Positions 27,596 through 35,140 of a stretch of 64,000 bases of DNA are shown in pieces. Location: positions 17,658-81,657 of the forward strand of contig JAPSLM010000014.1 of assembly GCA_031180825.1 (NCBI GenBank). Direction: 5' to 3'. The first letter of the stretch is position 1, and each line of letters opens with the position of its first letter. The notes beneath the pieces are model-generated. The model did not search any database. It saw nothing but the letters and a program-made list of their open reading frames with translations, and was not told where the DNA came from. A program made the translations under genes and the position numbers. The DNA is from Paenibacillus sp. (lineage in GTDB: Bacteria; Bacillota; Bacilli; Paenibacillales; NBRC-103111).

Positions 27596-27689
27596 ACAGG
27601 CTGTCGACAAAGCTCGGTTTTTATAGAGCTCGCTTGAATAATTATCTTAATTTCCGAAATATCGAGCATATAAAAAGCAGAAGATCGCC

Positions 27690-28657
27690 CTACCCGGCTA
27701 GTTTGGCCAGGTGGTTGGCGATCTTCTTGACGTTCTGGCAGATGGCAGTCATGAGCGCTTGCTCTAAGACTTTTTTCCTGCCGCGGAACCGGCAATAGCG
27801 AAGTCCATGGAGCTCTTTGGCATCTGCGAAACTTCGCTCAATCGTTTGGTACCGGAGATAGTACCGATATTTGCCCGAGCGAGACCGCCCGTTTTGTTTT
27901 ACCCACTCCTTGCCTTGCCAAACATGTCGTGTTAGAATCCTTTGTTTGTTCCTTGAACGTGTACACTGGGAAAGCAGCGGACAGTCTTTGCACATCTCAG
28001 GATCCGACTTGTACTGGCGGTAACCCTCCCGGTCTGTCGCGGCATAGGTCAGCTCTTGTTTTTGCGGACAGATATACAAGTCGCGCTCCTTGTCATACTT
28101 AAATCGCCACTTGGCGATCAAGCCTTTTACCAGGGTGTAGCTTCGACCGCCAATGACGGCATAATTCTTCCGGGCGTGGAGTTTCTTGCAGATATCTGCT
28201 GTGTAATAGCCGGCATCCAGGGCAACGGCTTCCAGTGTTTTGTCAAACCCAATCCGACAAACCAGCGATAGGCCACGTTGAGTTGAATCTCCTGCTCGAG
28301 CTGGCGTTCAGAACGAATGCCGTACAGATAGCCAATGAACATCATTTTGAAGAGCATGATCGGATCGACCGAGGGGCGTCCGTTATTTTCACAGTAATAT
28401 GGCTTTGCTTTTTCAAGAATAAAGGAAAAGTCAATGTGTTTATGGATCTTGCGAAGCAAATGATGTTGAGGCGCAAGTTCTTCCAAACAAAACGAATTCG
28501 TAGCTGTTTTGCTGGCTGTAACCTCTCTGCGGAGAGGTTTTTTGATTTGTTCAGGCGCCCGTACCGATAGGACCTTTCGATATTCGGGAGCCGTCAGAAA
28601 CATCGGGTAGGTAAGCGAACAAAGCCGCCTTTCTGTAGCGAGATCGTGCGTCAGCAA
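27690..28657 (-). pseudogene. IS1182-family transposase, internally deleted
   Basis: The N-terminal part (about 28657-28240) has the DUF772-type sequence LEELAPQHHLLRKIHKHID and GRPSVDPIMLFKMMFIGYLYG followed by RWFVGLGL. The C-terminal part (28200-27690) has [21 protein letters not shown], the C-x2-C type [10 protein letters not shown] and [30 protein letters not shown]. Roughly 200 residues of the catalytic core between them are missing and the joint near 28240 is out of frame, so the protein cannot be made. Upstream of the joint the other frame reads [19 protein letters not shown], confirming the deletion. The original start cannot be fixed. Confidence 0.85.
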
Positions 28658-28778
28658 AATAGATGCGAAAAAGTTCCTCTAAATCGGCTTTTTGACCTCT
28701 TCGTGCAAATACAAAGGAACTCAGATGCGCTAAATGCCTGATTTTAACCTTACTAACAATTTTTCGACATGAATAAAG

Positions 28779-28790
28779 GAACATATGTTC
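28779..28790. promoter_or_regulatory. LexA (SOS box)-like palindrome
   Basis: GAAC-ATAT-GTTC is a perfect palindrome fitting the core of the Gram-positive LexA box (CGAACRNRYGTTYC). No SOS gene follows on either strand in this window, so it may be left from a deleted gene or lie here by chance. Confidence 0.4.
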
Positions 28791-28896
28791 GCTATTTTGC
28801 AGACAGGTTATCTAAGACTAAAATAGAGCACGGCAGTTCCGTTGTCTTGTCTACCTCTTGCAACCTTACTGCGTGCACACAAGTATGTACTCAGAG

Positions 28897-29164
28897 TGCT
28901 GAGAAAGCGGTCTTTGCTTGCTGGTATATCGAAACATACGGAGGCGGGGGATCTGCTGAGGAGCGATAGCGGCCGCCTTTGTGTGAAGGAAATGTTCGCT
29001 GTTAAGCGGCTTCAATCAAAGTTCCCCGCTGACCCGGAGGTTCCGCCAAGTATCGGACTAAGCTTCCCTGATTCAACATCGCTTTGTGGGGGAGAGCAGC
29101 GGCCGGAAGTGGATATCCTATCCCTCTGTAACCTCTATTGTCCCGTTTGACCGCTTTCTCAGCA
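28897..29164. mobile_element. MITE-like element with 16-bp terminal inverted repeats
   Basis: TGCTGAGAAAGCGGTC at 28897-28912 is repeated exactly inverted at 29149-29164, bounding 268 bases without a credible gene. Size and perfect ends resemble a miniature inverted-repeat element; a target-site duplication was not identifiable. It lies among IS remnants. The interval 28658-28896 holds only the LexA-like box and no gene. Confidence 0.45.
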
Positions 29165-29170
29165 AGCTCA

Positions 29171-29192
29171 CCCACCTTCTCAGAAGGGTGGG
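29171..29192. repeat. 22-bp palindrome, copy 2
   Basis: CCCACCTTCTCAGAAGGGTGGG, differing from the copy at 27574-27595 by a single-base swap at the loop edge. It lies between the MITE-like element and the VOC gene, and could also terminate transcription weakly. Confidence 0.75.
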
Positions 29193-29218
29193 TAATAGAG
29201 CAAACGTATTTCGGAAAC

Positions 29219-29620
29219 TTAGTCTCCAGAGTCATCGTTAATTACCTTTATTCCAAACCCTATCCATCTTCCGTCGATGTCCTCGATAACAAATTCTTTA
29301 TTGCCATAATCTGTATTCGATAACGGGCGGACAATTTTTACATTCGAGTTTTGAAATTCGTCTTGAAGCATTTTTTGATCTCTTGTAATAAAGTAAGCAT
29401 CATACCCATAACCGTATAATTCTCTATTCGGGATGACTCTTTTTCCGTTTGTCTTGGTTAAAATAATTTCTGTTTTATCACGATATAAACAAATGTGAGG
29501 TTCAGCCACATCTAAATAATGAACTGCTTTAAACCCCATTTTTTGTTCATAAAAATGAGCTGTTTTTATTATATCAGGTGTCGGAAACACACAATGAGAC
29601 ATTAATAAGAATTGATTCAT
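29219..29620 (-). CDS. VOC-family (glyoxalase/bleomycin resistance-like) protein
   Basis: A 133-aa single-domain protein of the vicinal oxygen chelate fold: two beta-alpha-beta-beta-beta units, with FPTPDIIKTAHFYEQKMGFKAVH at the start and EFVIEDIDGRWIGFGIK at the end. ATG 29620 is used because GGAG lies eight bases upstream. Members act as glyoxalases, isomerases or antibiotic-binding proteins; the sequence does not decide. Codon use is more AT-rich than in the neighbouring operons, in keeping with its place beside mobile-element debris. Confidence 0.8.
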   Translation of the reverse strand: MNQFLLMSHCVFPTPDIIKTAHFYEQKMGFKAVHYLDVAEPHICLYRDKTEIILTKTNGKRVIPNRELYGYGYDAYFITRDQKMLQDEFQNSNVKIVRPLSNTDYGNKEFVIEDIDGRWIGFGIKVINDDSGD

Positions 29621-29739
29621 TTGAATTTCTCCTTCAATCTTAATTTCACGTATCAAAACTATACCAAACACTCGATAAATGTGAGCGGTAACAAATTCCT
29701 ATAATTAAACTCCCGTTGTTCGGCAAGAAAACGCCGACC

Positions 29740-29946
29740 ATCGAAGTTTATTGTTCGCTTCATTGCAGTAAACAGGCAAGAAGTGACCAACATTTGTTTC
29801 TTGTTTGACATTGTGTTTTCATATTCCTTGCCGTCTAAATAACGGAACCAAGCTAAGTCATGTTGTAACTATTTAGTCGCAACACCGTTGAAGCGATCCA
29901 TCCATTTCGACGATGCCTTGAAAAGCTTCGGTTGGAATTGCCCTCA
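29740..29946 (-). pseudogene. IS1595-family transposase remnant
   Basis: On the minus strand a frame reads AIPTEAFQGIVEMDG, the start of the IS1595 catalytic core (VEMDE region); it is then joined out of frame to DRFNGVATK-stop-LQHDLAWFRYLDGKEYENT, which resembles the C-terminal end of the same family (GVATKYL...LNWFR). The catalytic middle is gone and there is an in-frame stop, so it is dead. The stretch 29672-30000 is otherwise AT-rich and without genes. Confidence 0.6.
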
Positions 29947-30007
29947 ATAAAACAAGGTTAGATGTGCCTCGCTATGCCTCTCTTCTGCACTAACATAGCC
30001 TTTACAC

Positions 30008-30042
30008 AAAAAAAGCCTAATCCCGTCGGGGTTAGACTTTTT
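30008..30042 (-). terminator. Terminator of the bcr/uppP operon
   Basis: On the minus strand GTCTAACCCC-GAC-GGGATTAGGC is followed by seven T, about 15 bases after the uppP stop codon. Confidence 0.9.
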
Positions 30043-30056
30043 CCGGCAGCTCTCGC

Positions 30057-30893
30057 TTACAGAAAAACAAAATAAATGACGGCCGCAAGCACCAAGCGGT
30101 AGATCGCGAACGGCACGAGCTTGATGCGGTTGATCAGCTTCAGGAAGAAGCGGATCGACAGAAGCGCGAAGACGAAGGCGCTGATAAATCCGACGACGAA
30201 AAACGGAATGGCGTCCATCGTGATCGAGTCCCAGCTCTTCAGGAGCGACAGAAAGCTTGCCCCGGCCATAATCGGCACGGCCATAATGAAGGTGAAGTCC
30301 GCAGCCGCGCGATGGCTCATTCCGAGCAGGACGCCGCCGGAGATGGTCGACCCGGAGCGCGAGAAGCCCGGCCACAGGGACAAGCATTGAACCAGTCCCA
30401 CGAAGAAGGCTTGCTTGTATGTAATCTGATCGGCCGTCTCCGTCTTCGGGCGGCGGGGACGGAACCAATCGGCCGCGAGCATGAGAACGGCTCCAAGCAC
30501 CAGACCGACGACGACCGTCTTCGTAGAGAACAAATATTCGTCGATATAATCGTCGAACAGCACGCCGAGGATACCGGCCGGAACCAGTCCGACGAACACC
30601 TGAAGCAGATTCAAGCGCGGGCTAGAAGACGTTTGTCCCGGCATTTTTTTTAGCCCGAGCAAGTTCATGAACCGGTCCCACATCAGGACGACAACTGCAA
30701 GAATCGATCCCAATTGAATGACGATCTTGAACGTATTCGCCACGCTTGGGGAAAAGATTTCTTTGGATTGGAACAGGAAATCGTCGACGATGATCATATG
30801 ACCGGTAGAAGAAACGGGCGCGAACTCGGTAAGGCCCTCCACGAGTCCCAGAATTAAAGCAACAAACGCTTCCCACAAATTCAACGGCTCCAC
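30057..30893 (-). CDS. uppP: Undecaprenyl-diphosphatase (BacA/UppP)
   Basis: A 278-aa membrane enzyme that recycles the lipid carrier by removing a phosphate from undecaprenyl diphosphate, and so counters bacitracin. Conserved active-site regions are present: GLVEGLTEFAPVSSTGH (about 16-32) and PGFSRSGSTI (about 171-180). Eight or so membrane segments follow the family pattern. A GTG at 30893 is given; a TTG three codons in has better spacing from GGAG and may be the real start. It follows the BcrB-like gene by 29 bases and ends the operon of response regulator, kinase, ATPase, permease and UppP. Confidence 0.95.
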   Translation of the reverse strand: MEPLNLWEAFVALILGLVEGLTEFAPVSSTGHMIIVDDFLFQSKEIFSPSVANTFKIVIQLGSILAVVVLMWDRFMNLLGLKKMPGQTSSSPRLNLLQVFVGLVPAGILGVLFDDYIDEYLFSTKTVVVGLVLGAVLMLAADWFRPRRPKTETADQITYKQAFFVGLVQCLSLWPGFSRSGSTISGGVLLGMSHRAAADFTFIMAVPIMAGASFLSLLKSWDSITMDAIPFFVVGFISAFVFALLSIRFFLKLINRIKLVPFAIYRLVLAAVIYFVFL

Positions 30894-30922
30894 ACTCCTA
30901 TTTCTTGTCGTTTATCTATTTA

Positions 30923-31657
30923 TCAATGAATATCTACCTTCTTGAAGTAGATAATCGTTGCCGTAAGTCCGATGATCGAAGCGGCTATAATCGCAACGCA
31001 GGAAAAAGCCGGCGGATATTCGGGAACGAAAGCTTCATTGGCCAGGACGTACGTGGCGGACCATGGAAACAAAGCCTTGTATTCCGATTCGGACAGTACC
31101 ACATTGGCCATCGTAATCATCGCGGTAAAGATGATGGTCGGAACGTAATTTTTGAACAAAAAAGTGATCAACATCGTCGGAGTGCACAGGAGAAACAGAA
31201 GCGCGCCTCCTACGACAAATTGCTTTAAGGATTGGAGCAGCAGGGCCCCGGTCAAGCCTTCAAACTGTCCGATCAGCCCCAGGATCAGCGTCAGCGACCA
31301 AATGATGAGCGTTAGGACCATAATCCACAGGAACAGCAAAATAAGCTTGCTTACGATCAGACTGACTCGGGATACCGGAATGGTCAATAAATTTTTCAAG
31401 GTGTCTTCCGCATATTCCCGATGAAACAGATACGCCGTAATGACTCCGTAAAGAAGGGTGCCTACGAGCAGAGTCACGTACATATTGGTGTTCGTAAAGG
31501 CAACCTCGAACTCAATCGGAGTCTCGGGCTTCTTGCTTTTCATATTCAGCAAGGCAAGAAACATCATGATAGGGGCCGACACGGCTCCGAGCATGCTGAC
31601 CATAAACATCTTGGCCCGCTTCAGCTTGATCAGTTCCGTATAGAGCAAATTAACCAA
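30923..31657 (-). CDS. ABC-2 family permease, BcrB-like
   Basis: A 244-aa membrane protein with six membrane segments and the ABC-2 layout: N-terminal LLYTELIKLKRAKMF on the cytoplasmic side, first helix at about 20-40, then paired helices ending TATIIYFKKVDIH. Length and start resemble BcrB of bacitracin-resistance transporters. It overlaps the ATPase gene by eight bases, indicating translational coupling. Together with the ATPase it would export or flip bacitracin-like molecules; lantibiotic immunity transporters have the same form and are an alternative. Confidence 0.9.
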   Translation of the reverse strand: MVNLLYTELIKLKRAKMFMVSMLGAVSAPIMMFLALLNMKSKKPETPIEFEVAFTNTNMYVTLLVGTLLYGVITAYLFHREYAEDTLKNLLTIPVSRVSLIVSKLILLFLWIMVLTLIIWSLTLILGLIGQFEGLTGALLLQSLKQFVVGGALLFLLCTPTMLITFLFKNYVPTIIFTAMITMANVVLSESEYKALFPWSATYVLANEAFVPEYPPAFSCVAIIAASIIGLTATIIYFKKVDIH

Positions 31658-32570
31658 TCGTCCCGCCCCCTATCAATTTTATAAAGTAATCTTCCAATCT
31701 GTCTACACTCGTTGTCATTTTTGTGACTTCTATCCCATGCTCCACCAGCATCCGGTTGAGCTTGCCCTGCTCGCCGATATGGCTGTATACCCGGATTACC
31801 CGTTCGTCGTGAACCTCGTAATCCGTTATGCCGAAGTGCTTCTCCAGCAGCATCGCCGCTTTATTGTCGTCGGACACTTGAAACTCGAGGTATTTGCGGT
31901 TTCGCTTGCGGAGCTCGGCGAAGGAAATCTCCTCCAGCAGCTTCCCTTGATGAACGACCCCGATCTGGTCGGCCAGCTGTTCGACCTCGGACAAAATATG
32001 GCTGGAAACGAGAATCGTTATTTTTCGTTCCTCGGCGAGAGACTTGATCAGCCTCCGAATCTCCTTGATGCCCACCGGGTCCAATCCATTGGTCGGCTCG
32101 TCCAAAATCAACAGCTCGGGATGATGGAGAATGGCTCTGGCGATCCCAAGCCGCTGCTTCATCCCCAAGGAATAGCTGCCGACCAGCTTTTTCGTTTCCT
32201 GATGCAGACCGACGATTTCCAAAGCTTCGTCCATGGCGTTTTTCTTATGTACGCCCATCAGCTTGGCGTTGATCGACAAGTTTTCGCGGGCCGTTAAATT
32301 CTCGTAAAATCCGGAAAACTCGACGATCGACCCGATTCTTCTTAAAATCTCTTTCTGGTGCTTGTGCAGACTTTCGCCGAAGATTTCGATTTCCCCGTGC
32401 GTCGGCTTGATTAACCCGAGCAGCATGCGGATGGTCGTCGTTTTGCCCGCGCCGTTCTGGCCGAGAAACCCGTAAATCTGCCCTTGAGGCACATTCATGT
32501 CCAGGTTGTCCACCGCTTTTTGGGTCCCGTAAATCTTCGTTAATTGCGTCGTTTTGATAACCGCACTCAA
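31650..32570 (-). CDS. ABC transporter ATP-binding protein, BcrA-like
   Basis: A 306-aa ATPase, the usual BcrA length. It contains Walker A (GQNGAGKTT), signature (YSLGMKQRLG, in the LSxGM form of BcrA/LanF proteins), Walker B (LLILDEPTNGLDP) and a C-terminal extension of about 85 residues. A TTG at 32570 is chosen: GGAGGG lies seven bases upstream and the protein then begins SAVIKTTQLTKIYG. The longer frame upstream has no ribosome binding site. It follows the kinase gene by 76 bases in the same operon. Confidence 0.93.
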   Translation of the reverse strand: MSAVIKTTQLTKIYGTQKAVDNLDMNVPQGQIYGFLGQNGAGKTTTIRMLLGLIKPTHGEIEIFGESLHKHQKEILRRIGSIVEFSGFYENLTARENLSINAKLMGVHKKNAMDEALEIVGLHQETKKLVGSYSLGMKQRLGIARAILHHPELLILDEPTNGLDPVGIKEIRRLIKSLAEERKITILVSSHILSEVEQLADQIGVVHQGKLLEEISFAELRKRNRKYLEFQVSDDNKAAMLLEKHFGITDYEVHDERVIRVYSHIGEQGKLNRMLVEHGIEVTKMTTSVDRLEDYFIKLIGGGTIG

Positions 32571-32646
32571 ACCGTGATCCCTCCTGCTTTTCATTAGTCG
32601 TAATTTCATGATAAGCAGGCGATTTTAAATGCCTCTTAATCAATTC

Positions 32647-33687
32647 TTAAATGTTTCTTAATCCCGGTTCGGAGCGCCGCTTCGGGACCGCAAAGCCGAA
32701 GGTCGTTTTCACGCCGGGCTCGCTTTCGGCCCACAGGGTCCCCGAATGCTTCTCGGCGAGCGCCTTCGCGATGGCCAGACCTAACCCGCTTCCTTGAGCG
32801 GAAGGATTCCTGGCCCGGTCCGTGCGGTACATCCGTTCGAACACGCGGGGCAAATCCTCCGGCGCAATCCCTTTCCCCCGGTCCCACACCAGCAGCCGGT
32901 ACCTGCCCGCGGCTTCGGCCAGCTCGATGCCCAAGACTTTACCGTCTTTTCCGTGCTCGACGGCATTTTTGATCAGATTGCTGACGATCCGCAGCATGCT
33001 GACCCGGTCGGCCACGATGAAGCAGGCGTTTTCCGGAATGTTGACTTTTAACTCGATGGCATGCGTTTTCAGCTCGGGCAAAAATCCGATCACCGATTCC
33101 CGGACAATTTCCGCAAAATCCAGCGTTTCCGGCTTTAACGGAATTTCGTCGGCGTCCAGCTTGGCGAGCTCGAAGATTTGGTCGATCAGCTCCTTCAAGG
33201 CGACGGCCTTCCGGGACAAAATATCCAGGTACAGCTCCTTCTCCTCGCCGGAAGCCGCAATGTCATCCTTCAACGCATCCGCATAGCCGATGATCGACGT
33301 GAGAGGGGTCCGGATATCGTGGGAGATATTGGACAGCAGGCTTTTTCTCGCCGCTTCGGAGCGGATCGAACGGACTTGAACCTTGACCAGCTGCTCGATC
33401 AATTCGTTGATCGAAAAGATCACTTCGTCAAAGTGACGGTCATCGCCCGAAAGCAGCCGGGTATTCATATTGCCTTGCGCGGCGCGTTTCAGCGCAGCCG
33501 CCGTAGCCTTCAGCCTCGCCGTGAACCGGTACCGGACGTACAGATGAGCGAGCGTGACGGCGAACAATCCAGCGAATAAAGCCCCGCGGACGATGCCTTG
33601 GGGCTGATAAGTCCAATCCACGACGAAAAGCACGGATAATAAGATCAACTGCACGATAAGGAGAACGGCGCCCTTGTCATGCTTCAT
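32647..33687 (-). CDS. Sensor histidine kinase of the bcr operon
   Basis: A 346-aa membrane kinase with two N-terminal helices (about 8-26 and 32-52) and a very short outside loop, then a HAMP-like linker. The H-box is LLSNISHDIRTPLTSIIGYAD (phosphoacceptor His), followed by N-box NLIKNAVEHG, G1 DRGKGIAPEDLPRVFERMYR and G2 GSGLGLAIAK. ATG 33687 (AGGTGA six bases upstream) overlaps the end of the response regulator gene by 11 bases. Small sensor input suggests signalling through the adjacent transporter or membrane. Confidence 0.92.
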   Translation of the reverse strand: MKHDKGAVLLIVQLILLSVLFVVDWTYQPQGIVRGALFAGLFAVTLAHLYVRYRFTARLKATAAALKRAAQGNMNTRLLSGDDRHFDEVIFSINELIEQLVKVQVRSIRSEAARKSLLSNISHDIRTPLTSIIGYADALKDDIAASGEEKELYLDILSRKAVALKELIDQIFELAKLDADEIPLKPETLDFAEIVRESVIGFLPELKTHAIELKVNIPENACFIVADRVSMLRIVSNLIKNAVEHGKDGKVLGIELAEAAGRYRLLVWDRGKGIAPEDLPRVFERMYRTDRARNPSAQGSGLGLAIAKALAEKHSGTLWAESEPGVKTTFGFAVPKRRSEPGLRNI

Positions 33688-34393
33688 CTTTGTCACCTGC
33701 AAACTTGTATCCGATGCCCCATACGGTCTGAATCAATTTTGGATCGGACGGGTCCTCCTCGATTTTCATCCGGAGCTTGCGGATATGAACCATCACGGTA
33801 TTGTCGTCTTCCAAATAATCGCTGTCCCATACTTGCCGGAACAGCTGCGTCTTCGTAAACACCTGCTCGGGGTGCGAAGCCATAAATTTCAGCAGCTCGA
33901 ACTCTTTGCCCGTCAGCGTGATCTCTTCCCCGCCTCGCGTGACCGTATACTTTTGCAAATGAATCGTAATGTCCTTGAAGCTCAATACCGTCTCCTGCTG
34001 CGGGCCGCTTTCGCTGCCCAAAACCAGGAAACGGCGCAGATGGGCTTTAATCCGGGCGACCAGCTCATGGATGCTGAAGGGCTTCGTAATATAGTCGTCC
34101 GCTCCGATGCTCAGCCCCAATACTTTATCGATTTCCTGATCCTTGGCCGTGAGCATGAGAATCGGAACATTGGTTTTCATGCGAAGCCGCCGGCATACCT
34201 CGATGCCGTCGACCTTGGGCATCATCAGATCGAGCAGAATCAGGTTATAGCGCTGCGTTTCGAACAGACGAAGAGCCTCCTCCCCGTCTGCCGCCGCGTC
34301 GATCCGATACGTTTCTCTTTCCAAATACGTTTTTACCAGCTCGCGAATTTCCCGATCGTCGTCGGCAATCAAAATTCGAATATCCTGCTGCAT
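33677..34393 (-). CDS. OmpR/PhoB-family response regulator of the bcr operon
   Basis: A 238-aa regulator. The receiver domain has acidic DDD near residue 12, phosphoacceptor Asp in LILLDLMMPKVDG (about 54) and Lys in YITKPFS (about 104). The winged helix ends NTVMVHIRKLRMKIE and TVWGIGYKF. GCAGGTGGAACG lies upstream of ATG. It is the first gene of the five-gene bacitracin-type operon and would activate that operon on envelope stress. A TetR gene starts upstream on the same strand. Confidence 0.94.
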   Translation of the reverse strand: MQQDIRILIADDDREIRELVKTYLERETYRIDAAADGEEALRLFETQRYNLILLDLMMPKVDGIEVCRRLRMKTNVPILMLTAKDQEIDKVLGLSIGADDYITKPFSIHELVARIKAHLRRFLVLGSESGPQQETVLSFKDITIHLQKYTVTRGGEEITLTGKEFELLKFMASHPEQVFTKTQLFRQVWDSDYLEDDNTVMVHIRKLRMKIEEDPSDPKLIQTVWGIGYKFAGDKDEA

Positions 34394-34426
34394 CGTTCCA
34401 CCTGCTTTTTTCTGGGCATTCTCCGA

Positions 34427-35023
34427 TTAAGGGCCGGTTACCATCCGGATCAAGATGTCGCTGCTTGGAATCCGGTAATTTTCATCGTCCTGGGCGTTCA
34501 GCATCATAAGGCTGGAAAGAACCGATAAATAGGCGGAAATAAGCTCCGCGGAATCGCCCGCCGCAATGTCGCCCGTCCGCTGCCCTTCCTTGAAAACGGG
34601 AAGCAGCTCATGCACAAAGCTTTTCAAGGAATACCGGGCAATAAGTTCTTTGGCCTTCTCCGGAACGCCTTCGGAGGTGCGCGCTTGATAAATCAGCATG
34701 AAGTAAGGCCGGCCGCTTTCGTCGAGAATCTCTTTCGTTAAATATTTTATTTTGTCTAGCGGCGAGCCCTGCAGGTCGTAGATGCTCTTCATCGCGTCAT
34801 GCGCGCCGACCATTGCCCTTTGAACAAGAGTGATGAAAAGCTCGTCCTTCGATTTGAAATAATGGTACAGCAAGCCGTGACTGATGCCCGCCTCGGCCGC
34901 AATCATGCTCATTTTCGTTCCGACGATTCCCCGCCGGGAAAATACCTTGAGCGCCGCCTCGATAATCTGTTCCTTGCGCTCATCGCGAATTTGAAGCAAT
35001 TGCTCGTCGTTTAAAGGCGCCAA
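34427..35023 (-). CDS. TetR-family transcriptional regulator
   Basis: A 198-aa repressor. The N-terminal HTH (IIEAALKVFSRRGIVGTKMSMIAAEAGISHGLLYHYFKSKDEL, in parts, residues 20-62) is canonical; the C-terminal ligand domain ends ILIRMVTGP. It uses a TTG start with AAGGAAGGA eight bases upstream. A perfect palindrome, ATGAGTA-N6-TACTCAT, sits in its promoter region, suggesting autoregulation. Possible targets are the FAD monooxygenase upstream or the bcr operon downstream. Confidence 0.92.
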   Translation of the reverse strand: MAPLNDEQLLQIRDERKEQIIEAALKVFSRRGIVGTKMSMIAAEAGISHGLLYHYFKSKDELFITLVQRAMVGAHDAMKSIYDLQGSPLDKIKYLTKEILDESGRPYFMLIYQARTSEGVPEKAKELIARYSLKSFVHELLPVFKEGQRTGDIAAGDSAELISAYLSVLSSLMMLNAQDDENYRIPSSDILIRMVTGP

Positions 35024-35083
35024 AGCTTATTCCTTCCTTTGTCTGAAAATCTTGCGGCCATTCCTGACAGATAGACGTCGCCT

Positions 35084-35103
35084 ATGAGTATACCATTACT
35101 CAT
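35084..35103 (-). promoter_or_regulatory. Palindromic operator in the tetR promoter region
   Basis: ATGAGTA-TACCAT-TACTCAT has perfect seven-base arms and overlaps a minus-strand TATACT -10 element (35089-35094). A TAGCCA lies 18 bases further upstream as a possible -35. Confidence 0.6.
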
Positions 35104-35140
35104 GATCCGATGGCTATTCATATGCAGGCCGTAACGCGAA

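Noticed and set aside
27560..29200. CRISPR-like repeats around the palindromes
   Set aside because: Only two hairpin copies 1.6 kb apart, without regular spacers or cas genes.
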